A stretch of DNA of 64,000 bases from Gordonia rhizosphera NBRC 16068 (GTDB lineage: Bacteria; Actinomycetota; Actinomycetes; Mycobacteriales; Mycobacteriaceae): positions 1-64,000 of the forward strand of contig NZ_BAHC01000247.1 in the NCBI RefSeq assembly GCF_000298195.1, given 5' to 3'. The position numbers were made by a program, and so were the translations under genes. Numbering within the stretch: position 1 is the stretch's first letter; each line of letters starts with the position of its first letter. Below, piece after piece: positions 35,889-45,200 of the stretch. A model generated the notes under the pieces. That model had not been told where the DNA came from. It searched no databases and saw only the letters and a list, made by a program, of their open reading frames with translations.

Positions 35889-38800
35889 TCAGGCCACCGA
35901 GTAGCGGACCACCAGGAACACGGGGTCGGTGGCGTCGCGGGTCAGGACGTTGGTGTCTTCCGGAAGGGCTAGCTCTACCTGTCCTTCGTCATTGAGCGTC
36001 GTGGTCGCGGCATCGAGATCCAGTCCGGCAGGCGCAACCGCCGCCAAGTCGTCGGCACCATCCCGCCGGTACAGCTGAAGCCCCTCGAGCGTCAGATCCT
36101 CGGATCGCACCAGGTAGGGGAAGTGGTCTTTGCACAAACTGAACCGCAGGTCGTAGTTGCCATTGGCGAAGCGGTGCCATTCGCTGGGGAACTCGTGGCG
36201 CAGGCTGAACAGCCGGGCCATGCCGGCCGCGCCAGCGGTTTGCAGCAGCTCGGTGACTGCGTCGGTGGACTCCTGACGAAGCTGGGCGCCGCCGTCGCGG
36301 GCCGTGTAGCGCAGGTGCAGCACCACATCGGCGATGCTGTCGTAGTCAAACTGGGCCAGTGGCGGCAGCTCGATCCGCCACGTGCTGACGGCGCCGGCGC
36401 CCTCGAATGGCAGGAAGCGATCGTCTCGCAGGTCGACGTTGTGCATGCCGCTGTCATTGTTCGCCTCGCTGGTGACGATCGACTGGATCGTGCCGTAGGA
36501 GTCGACGAACCGTCCGTCCTCGCTGCCGGTTCTCCCATACTGGCCGCCATCGGTCAACGTCGGCGATTTCCGGATAGAGCTCTTCAGCAGCGACAGCGTG
36601 CAGTTGACGCTGGTGTAGGGCCCGGTCACCGCGGGTACGGTGACCGCGACGTTGCGCACCCGGCGCATGTAATGACCGGGGCCGTCGAGGTCGAAAAACC
36701 ATTCGGGCAGGCTCACTTCGCACGAACGGGTGACCTTGAGACTCAAGAGTGCCAGCGGGTCGAGCTGGCGTAGCGAGACGTGTTTGGTGAGTTCCAGCTC
36801 ACGCAGGTTGTGTTCGTGGTAGGCCATCTCCATGCGCTTCACATCCAGGTAGAGCGCTTCGCCGGAGAGCAGCCCCCTGCGGCCGCCGTCCCAATAGTTG
36901 AATTTTATTAGTGTCTTGCTGTCGAGTTCAGGTCGCATCAGCTCGCGCTTCATCGTCTGCTCGGCCCGGCGCGCCACGTCGAAGGCAAAACGGTAGTACT
37001 CGTAGTAGAGGCGCGAGAGCTCGCCCTGCATCCAGGCGTAGAGTTCGGCGCTCGTGAACTTCTCCCGCAGGAAGAGGTCGACCTCCTGCGACTGTTCGAT
37101 CTGACGCTGAGTGTTCTCGTACTCGCGCTGGGCGACCTGCTCGGCGATCAGAGAGGAGATGAGCTGTCGTCCGATCTGTCGCAGTTCGAGGGCGGCAGAG
37201 TTCGCCTGCAGGATCCAGTCGTCGGCGCGGCGCGTGTGTGCGGCATCAAGCGACTGGAGCCCTGCCTGGTCGCGATCCCAGGCCGCCTTCATTCGCAGAA
37301 CCTGGGCGGTAATCTCAAGGGCCTTGACTATAGCGGTTCCGACCGGCAGCTTTGTCGTGCCGCCGATGCCCCAATAGTGGAAGTCGAAGTGGATATCTGG
37401 CATGTAGACGGCAGCGGTCGCGGCGGCATCGACGAAGGAGGCGGCGAGCCCTAGGTCCCTGGCGGTTTTCAAGTGGCTGATTTCGTCGCTCTCGGCGGTG
37501 ATGAGCGAAAGGTTTCCCTTGCCTTCGGCGTCGGCTTCGATGGTTGGCGATCCGCCGCCTTCGATGTCGAGTTTCGGGTAAGCGTTGAGCGGTATTTCCT
37601 TCTCGTACTGACCGACGAGCTCGGCGTAGGTTTCGTCGAAGTTCTCCTCGGTGAGTTCGCGGCGGTCTGCGGGGAGGGAGTCCGGAACGAGGTTGGGATT
37701 CGGTTCCTGGGACATCAGGCGCAGATAGTGTTTGTAGCGTCCCAACACAACCGAACGCGACTTCAGCAGCGACTCCGTCGACTCCTGCGCCTGCTTCCAC
37801 TGCAGGAATCGAACTTCCTGCTGCAGCTGCTGAATCTTGATTTCGTGGCCCTGGCGCAGCACGGCGAGGCGTTCCGCGTCCTCCTTCTCTATCGATTGGA
37901 GCAGGGAGGAGCCGAGGCCCCGGACCTCGGCGGATAGTTCGAGGGCCTTCTGGATCAGCAGTTGGGAGCGTACGGGGCTGACCGGCTGGTTCAATCCAGC
38001 GACAATTGCGCCGATATCGATGCCGGCGGCGGCCGCCTTGACCAGCATGCCTGGGTCGAGGGGCGGGTCGAAGAGGGCGAGTGGACGCACCACACCCTCG
38101 ATGTTCATGCAGTGGCGGATCTTGAACAGCCGGTCGGCTGCGGTATCCCAGTAGGAGAGCAGCCTGTCGTTGTGTGGGATGCAGAAGTACAGCGTCCGCC
38201 CGATGCCGAAGAGCGGCGCGGCGGTGTCGGCGCCATCGCTCCCCGTCGGCATGCCGAGGTTGAACGGAAAGAGCCCCTCAAGCTCCACCAGGGCGTCGTG
38301 CATTCCCTGGTCGAGGCCCTTCTTCTTGAGCTGGGCGAAGGTCTTGGGCCGCACCCGTCCCTGCAGAGGTACCTTCTCGGGCCGCGTGCCCAGGATATTG
38401 GCTGCCAGCACGTAGATCTGCGTCGCCTCGTTGATCGACTCGAGAGTGTCCTGCCGGAATAGCTGGTCGCCCCAGGCAAAGAGGTTGTCGAGGTACTTCA
38501 TGACCACGCAGTACATGTAGGCAAGGTGCCGGCCCGGGGATCGGGCAACGCGGTGAGGCTGGAACGGATGGTCCAAGATCTTCTCGTAATCGTTCAGGAT
38601 CTTCGCTTTCAGATCCATCTCATCGACATCGAGCTCAGAAGTGGGCTTGCTGAGCAAGGTCAGCAACTCGTCGACCTGTTTGCCGGCGCCCCCTTTCCGG
38701 AAGGCGATGAACCTCCAATAGCGTTCGGGCACATCGACATTCGTGTCGTTGGCGGTGGGATTGAAGATGAAGTGGAACCACCGCTGCGCCTCGGCGAAAC

Positions 38801-39212
38801 GCTGGTTCTTGCTCAAGTGCACAGCGATGGTGAGCGGGACGTGGAAGAACAGCTCCCAGTTGTAGTTGGCATACGGCCCGCCAAGCGTGACGTCGATCTG
38901 CTTGTCGTGAAAATCTGTCTTGACGAGCTTGGTGCCGGAAGAGCTTGTGGTGTCGTAGTAGCTCCCGGGCATCCTGCTCGATGGGGTCTTGGTGACGTCG
39001 CCGAGCGCTCCGAGAAACTGCGGATCAAGAAGCCCGGACAGCGATTCCTTGTTGAGCTTCTCGATCAACTCCCCAGCGAAGGGGTGGAAGAAGTTCTCGA
39101 ACGTGTATGTGAACGCCGACTCCTGCTGGGTTACCAGCAGGCTCAGATCCGTTGCGGCCATCTCGTCCTTGAAGGCGTGGAAGCCGACCATGTTTGTTGC
39201 CTTGTATGCCAT
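35889..39212 (-). CDS. Tc toxin TcA, C-terminal half (pore and TcB-binding)
   Basis: This 1107-aa protein corresponds to the C-terminal part of TcA, which forms the translocation channel, the linker and the site where TcB docks. Family patches include TLGGPYANYNWELFFHVPL, QRWFHFIFNPTANDT and LGTRPEKVPLQGRVRPKTFA. A coiled-coil stretch lies near residues 450-490 (HEIKIQQLQQEVRFLQWKQA). The hydrophobic pore region lies near 570-640, and the TcB-binding beta domain is at about 830-1090 (DLDGPGHYMRRVRNVAVTVP). A perfect AGGAGG precedes the ATG. It lies 45 bases behind the N-terminal TcA gene and 56 ahead of tcB-tcC. It should assemble with the separate N-terminal protein, as in two-part TcA proteins of other bacteria. 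Confidence 0.93.
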   Translation of the reverse strand: MAYKATNMVGFHAFKDEMAATDLSLLVTQQESAFTYTFENFFHPFAGELIEKLNKESLSGLLDPQFLGALGDVTKTPSSRMPGSYYDTTSSSGTKLVKTDFHDKQIDVTLGGPYANYNWELFFHVPLTIAVHLSKNQRFAEAQRWFHFIFNPTANDTNVDVPERYWRFIAFRKGGAGKQVDELLTLLSKPTSELDVDEMDLKAKILNDYEKILDHPFQPHRVARSPGRHLAYMYCVVMKYLDNLFAWGDQLFRQDTLESINEATQIYVLAANILGTRPEKVPLQGRVRPKTFAQLKKKGLDQGMHDALVELEGLFPFNLGMPTGSDGADTAAPLFGIGRTLYFCIPHNDRLLSYWDTAADRLFKIRHCMNIEGVVRPLALFDPPLDPGMLVKAAAAGIDIGAIVAGLNQPVSPVRSQLLIQKALELSAEVRGLGSSLLQSIEKEDAERLAVLRQGHEIKIQQLQQEVRFLQWKQAQESTESLLKSRSVVLGRYKHYLRLMSQEPNPNLVPDSLPADRRELTEENFDETYAELVGQYEKEIPLNAYPKLDIEGGGSPTIEADAEGKGNLSLITAESDEISHLKTARDLGLAASFVDAAATAAVYMPDIHFDFHYWGIGGTTKLPVGTAIVKALEITAQVLRMKAAWDRDQAGLQSLDAAHTRRADDWILQANSAALELRQIGRQLISSLIAEQVAQREYENTQRQIEQSQEVDLFLREKFTSAELYAWMQGELSRLYYEYYRFAFDVARRAEQTMKRELMRPELDSKTLIKFNYWDGGRRGLLSGEALYLDVKRMEMAYHEHNLRELELTKHVSLRQLDPLALLSLKVTRSCEVSLPEWFFDLDGPGHYMRRVRNVAVTVPAVTGPYTSVNCTLSLLKSSIRKSPTLTDGGQYGRTGSEDGRFVDSYGTIQSIVTSEANNDSGMHNVDLRDDRFLPFEGAGAVSTWRIELPPLAQFDYDSIADVVLHLRYTARDGGAQLRQESTDAVTELLQTAGAAGMARLFSLRHEFPSEWHRFANGNYDLRFSLCKDHFPYLVRSEDLTLEGLQLYRRDGADDLAAVAPAGLDLDAATTTLNDEGQVELALPEDTNVLTRDATDPVFLVVRYSVA

Positions 39213-39257
39213 TTCTTTCCTCCTCTAAGGAGTCGTTCGAATCCGGTTTGCTTCGAA

Positions 39258-42200
39258 TCAACTGCCAGAAGGGCCGATTATCTTGTTGCCATAAGTCACG
39301 GTTCCGGGCGTGCCGATAGCCGTATTGATATAGGCATCCTCGGTGATGAAGCGTTCGACGGGCGACGGATCGATAACGCCGAATCCCGGTTGGTGAATTG
39401 TTGGGTTCAGGAGATCCACCCCTCCCGGCGGAACCACGAGTTCGGGGATCTTGGAGGGAATCGGCTTGGACATTTTGCTGACGATGCCGATACCCTTCCA
39501 CTGAGGCACCGTGAACAGGGTCGCGTCTGTGGTCACGTGGAAAACGTGACGGTTGTCCTCGTAGAAGAACGGCGAATCCCAGGGTTTTCCGCTCACGGGA
39601 TGGTGGGGGTCTACCGTGCGGTCTGTAATGCTGTTACTCAGGATGCTATGGGAGCCGAGTTCTTCGGCGTATTCGGGAACAACCTTGCCGTAGTAGGTGA
39701 TTGTGAGCGATTCCGTGGCCGTATCCATTGACCGGTTCGGAAAGAAGTACGTGGAGCCCCACACTTCGGGATTGGAGAAGGAGTTGTACAGGTCAAAGAA
39801 CTGGGCATGGGGATAAGATCCGCGCGACACGTAAACGCGAAGTCCGTCGTTTATCCCGCGAAGTTCGTCGTCTATCCGGCGGACCGAGAGCTTCAGTTGA
39901 GAGCGATCGAAAGTGCCCCCTTTGGGGCAGGCTTGCGTAACCAGCTCTTGAGGGTCCGAATTGCGTGGCGGCTGCCATGTGCCGTCCAGGAATTCGCTCC
40001 AGTTCAAGATGACTTTGACGACGAGCATCGGCGCCTTGTTCGGAAAGGCCTCCGAAGGCTTGACGTCGGCCAGGGTGTTGGCATCGGTCGGCGGCGACGG
40101 CGTCTCCTGCTGTATCTCTTCGACGAGCTTCAGCCAGAAGAGAAAGAGGCGGCCCTTCCACACCACCGGCAGCACGGGGTTGTCCTCGATGTCCAGGCTG
40201 ATCTGCTCCCACGGCGTCCAGGAGCCGTCGTGGCGGCGACAGAAGTACTTGCGATTCGCGCCGGCGGTGCGGCCGATGACGTGCTCGACGTCGTCGGCCG
40301 TGCCTACTCCGTTCTCTTCGTAGTGGACACCGCAGATCTCGAGCTTCGCCACCTCTTCGAGCTTTGTCAGGTAGCGCGTGAGCACTTCCGCCGCTCTGTC
40401 CTCGGTGATGTCCCCTTGCAGAAGCTCGCTCATTGCCTCCTTGAAGAAGGGCGACTGGTCGTCCCTCAACTCGGGCTCGAGCCAGTTCTCCGGCCAGAGG
40501 AAGACTTTGCGGTTGGCCTCCCAGACCCGGTAGCGCTTCATCCACTCCCACTGCTTCGCCTTGATGCTCGCCGGCGAGACCCCGGGCTCCAGGTTCATCA
40601 GGCAGCGTTCGATGAACAGTTGCACCGACGAGAGCGCGTGGCGAATACGCGAGGTGAGCATGCACGGGTCCATCTGCACATCCATCAGGAAGTACTCGAA
40701 GAGCTTCCCCGGTGTGTCGATGTGTGCGGAGGCCGGATTCGACCGCATGCGGTGCAGTGTGTATGCCACCAGTGCGTCGCGTTGTACCGACCGCATCTCG
40801 TCGTTGATGGGCCTGAGCACCTCCAGCCAGGCGCTCTCGTCGTAACGGGCGCGCAGGGAGGCCTGGAAGCTGCGCACCGCGGCGGCGGCAGGCTCGTTGG
40901 TCGTTACGTTGGTGAGCGCTGTCGCTGGGGTGCCTATTTTGCTCACGCACCCGTAGGCGTCGTAGACCCGTCGCAGGGTCTCCACATGGGCCAGATCGGA
41001 GGCCACTTTGCCGAAGCGTGAGAGAAGGGCGTCGACCGAGTCCTTCTCCCAACGAGTGAGAACGTAGAGCAGGCCGTTCGCATCGGCTGTCGCCGCTGCC
41101 GGCTGCCGCAGAACCTCAAGCAATCGCTCGTCGCCGGGAGACACATCTGCCTTCATGCGGCTGAAGTCGAGAAGCCCGGCGAAGGCCTTGAGCAGCGCGG
41201 CGGCGGTGGGGTTGTCCGGGCTGCCCGTCACGGACAGGTGGTTCAACCAGCCTTCGCCGCCGACGTGATAGGCGGCGTCGACAGCGAAGTGCGCCACCTC
41301 TGCGGCAGTCAGCTTCAGCACCGTTGCCAGCGCGGTGGCCTTCAGGAACCGGACATAAGCTAGGCGCAGGTTCGCGACCAGCGTCTCCGAGTAGAGGTAC
41401 CGGGCGGGGATGATCTCCCAGCCGCGCCCGGCCGTTTGCCAGCGCACGACGACGGTGTTCTTGACGTTCTCCACCGTGAGAGAAATGGCGTAGAGCGCGC
41501 CGGCGCGCAACTCGATGGGCTCGGTGTTCTCCCAGGTGCCGCCGTTCTGCGCTCGCGAAATCTGCTTCTGCTCCCGGTTCAGGGTGAGCGTCACGGCTGC
41601 GGTGGTGTCCGTGTCGATGCGGACGTTGTAGAAGCCGTTCTCCGGCACCTCCAGGTAGCCGCTCCAGACGCAGGAGATGGCAGCGGCCGGACTGGTGGCG
41701 TTTGGTGGCAGTGTGGTGGTCCCCGAGGGGGCGTATTCCAGGCTGGCCTCGGCGTTGTGAGAGAGGTCGGGATTCCCCGCCGCGGTGACCGCATAGGAGA
41801 ACTGTGCGGCTAGGCCCGCCGTCTCCATCGCGGTGAATTCGTCGAGGGCGGGCCGGGCCGCATCCCCGGCCGCGTGCAGGGCGGCCGCATCCTCGAGCAG
41901 AGCGCTCGCCAGCCCGATATCGGCCTCGGCTGCGACGCTGACCGACTGTAACGCCTGCTGGCGCTTGCGCAGCCGCTTCAGCTCCGGCAGGAAGGCCTCG
42001 AGCAGAGTCGTCCTTCTTTTCTCCAGCGGGTCGGCGGAAGCGACGAAGGCATCATAGAGCGGCAGCAGCGCCGGGTAGCGGGCGAAGAACGGCCCCACCA
42101 CCTTCTGATTCTCGTCGTAGAGGGTACCTACTGCGTCTTTGAACGCCTGGGCCGACCCGGGTACCGCCTTCAGCGCCTCGCGCGTGGTCGTCGTGAGGAC

Positions 42201-45200
42201 ACCGCTGTAGGAGAGCCGCTTTCTGAAGTCGTCATAGACGATGCGCCCAGGCGCGGCATCGAGGATGGGCTGTTCCAGTGTGGACTGCTTCTTACCCGCG
42301 TGATCAACGTGGCTGTACTCCACCTCGGTGACAAAGGTGTTCTCCAACAGGCCGAAGAAGAGGTCGGTTGTCTCGTTTCCGTAGACCAATGCCATGTGTG
42401 CGCGTGCGATGGTGCCGTCCGGATCGTCCACCCGCGCGAATGACTCCTCGATCGCTGCAAGACCGCTGCGCAAAGTACGGGCAAACCCCGTCACCTCCGC
42501 CTCGGCCGGCATCGACTTCCCACTCAGGTCCTGGTTCCAGATCAGGTAGAGAGCCTGGACCGGCTTGAGCTTAAGGGCACTCAGACGGCGCACGAAGCCG
42601 ATGAAGCGCAGGACGGCGGGGGCCACTGGATTGGGACCCTCGAAGGGGTCGTAGCCCGTGAACCTGGTCAGAAGAAGAAACTCCCGCACGCTCAGCTTCA
42701 GCTTGCGAGCCAGCCAGCCGCGGCGGAAGACGGCGCTGATGTTGTCGAGGGTCAGCACCGTGTTGGCGTCATAGCCGAGCGCGGCCGTGATCTCGCTGAA
42801 CTCGCTGGCAGTGAGAGTGAAGGCGCCACGCAGGGTCTCGGTATGGTCGAGCAGCTTCTCGTTCGCGTTGGTGAGGTAGTTACCGTAGCCGTCCTCGGCG
42901 AAGGCGTCGTCGATCCGCGAAGGACTGAAGAACATCTGCCGGTAGAGGGATGATTCTCCATGGGTGTCGATCGGGCCGAAGCAGGCGAGCAGCGGGAGCA
43001 GGTCCCTCTTGGGCACCAGCTTGAGAATGTTCATCACCCGCATCACCACGCCCAGGGCGGGAAGCAAGGAGAGAAACCCGGCGTCGAGTCGCTCCAGGTT
43101 CACCGCATCGTTCGCGTCGTCGGGCGTTCGTGTCACCGGATAGAGAGCGACTATCGCCCTATCGGTCTGTTCGATGGTCCAGCCAAGTTTCTTCCAGAGC
43201 CGGATGAAGCGGATCAACCGGATGAACTCGAACGGGCGGGGCCGGTTGACGCGTGTGTCGGGGTTCGAGTAGCGCAGTTCAACCTTGTCGAAGCTGCACA
43301 CGTCCTCGGGGTCGGTGGGATTTGTCAGCGTGAGGAGGCCCATGATCTGGCCGAAGTTGTCGTCGTTCCTCACCCACGCCTTGATGTCGCCGCCGTACTG
43401 GGCGGGATTGAGGCCGGCGGCAACCAAGCTGTCGAATCCGGCTTCGGAGATGGTGCCATCCCTGAGCGCCTTGAGGGTTTCGAAAGAGACTCCCAGCCGC
43501 TCCAATCTGGGGATGAGGCGGGAGTTCGGATTGACGAAGCGCGTCATGAGGATCTCCACGAGCTCCTCGTAGGTGACCCCGACTCGGCGGGAGAACGCTT
43601 TGGCATACGAGAGACCAAGGCGCCTCTCGTGATCCGTACCGGGATCCGAGATTCCCAACAGGACCTCAGCGTCAGGTCTGGCCGGGTCGAAGCCATAGAG
43701 ACGCTTCACCGTCAGCATCGCATCGGCGGCGCGACCGGTGCGCCAGCCCTCGGTCAGCAGGCGGTGCTCCGCCCGCGAGAGCCCGAGGGTCTCCATCCAG
43801 ATATCGCGCCAGCCGTAGTCTGCGGCGCTGGTCCGCTCCAGGCCATCGTCCTTGCGCAGGACCTCCATGACCTCGGGCAGCGGGGTCTCGAAACGGTGGA
43901 AGTAGCGGCGCAGGTTCTCCAAGGGTTGGTGGAAGGGCAACGGGGGCGGGAAGTGCTCCCCTGCCAGCGCGGTGTAGGCGTTATCGATGACAAACTGTGG
44001 GCTGGCCAGCAGTTCCTCGGCCTTGACGCTGTCGTCGGTGTTGTAGCCCTCGTAACCCGCAAGCGTGAGTCCGCTCGCGATGTAGTACTCCAGCGTCTCG
44101 TTGACGAGATCGACGTACGGAAGGGGCGTGTGGGTGTTCTCGCAGGTCAGAGACAGGTGCTGGAGGTCGGGGCGACGATCGAAGAGGACCGTCTGGGGGT
44201 TGGTGAACCCGTGTGGCACTTCGCTCGCCGGTCGGTCGATGAATTGCAGCAGGTCGACCAGATAGGCCGCTGGACTGAGGATTGAGCGGCAATGCTCGCA
44301 GGTGCAGTAGTCCATCTCGCCGAAGAGGCTCTCCAGCGTGCCGTAGGCGAGCACGTCGGCGGCATTGGCCGGCGGCGAGGGCGTCGGGGCGACGATGGAG
44401 GCGGGCGAGTGAACGCCGATGCCTGGCGCATTCCTGGCGGTGAGGAAGGTGAGCGCGACGTTCAGCACCGCCGCATGTACCTGTTTCGCCTTTGAGTGGA
44501 TTTGCCGCGCGTTCTGCTCGCCACCGACGTCATCCTTGAAAGCCCGGACGAACTCATCCCGCTCATGACGCACCACGGCATGCGCCGAGTCGATCCCCTT
44601 TTTGAGCAGGCCGTTCATCGCCTCGTCACCTGGCGAGATCTGGTAGACACGTTGGATGCGGGTGATCTCCTGTATCACCTCGACATCCGCCTGAAGATTG
44701 TGGCGCGCCACGTACTGGGCGACGGGCTGCATGCCGATCTCGAACTTGCCTTCATGCTGGGTGAGGAAAGTGTGCACGGCGTCCTTCAGCCTGGCCGAGC
44801 CGACCGGCGTCTCGCCGTTCTTCACCATCTGCGCCACGACCGCCGTGGGAAAACTGAGTCGCACCTGGGCGGCAAGCAACTCGGCGTAGCGCTCACGCTT
44901 CATGTCGGCGTCCTCGCCACGGATCTCCAGCGGGATCGGGTCGCTCCCGACAACCTCCTTCCACCTCTGGGCGCCATGGAACCCCTGCCCCACCAGCTCC
45001 GAACTGTCCCGGAGACCGTTCGCGCCGACAGCGGCATGGAGCTTCCGGATCAGCGGCGCGTTGTTCAGGGTGAGATAGGCAAGTTGCCCGTCCAACTGCA
45101 GCCGCCTCGCCGTCGCTTCGCCGACGGCGCCCTCCACAGCTTCCCAGAACTCGGACGGATCGTCCGTGTGGCGGGTGTAAAGGTCGGCGATCTGCCGCTG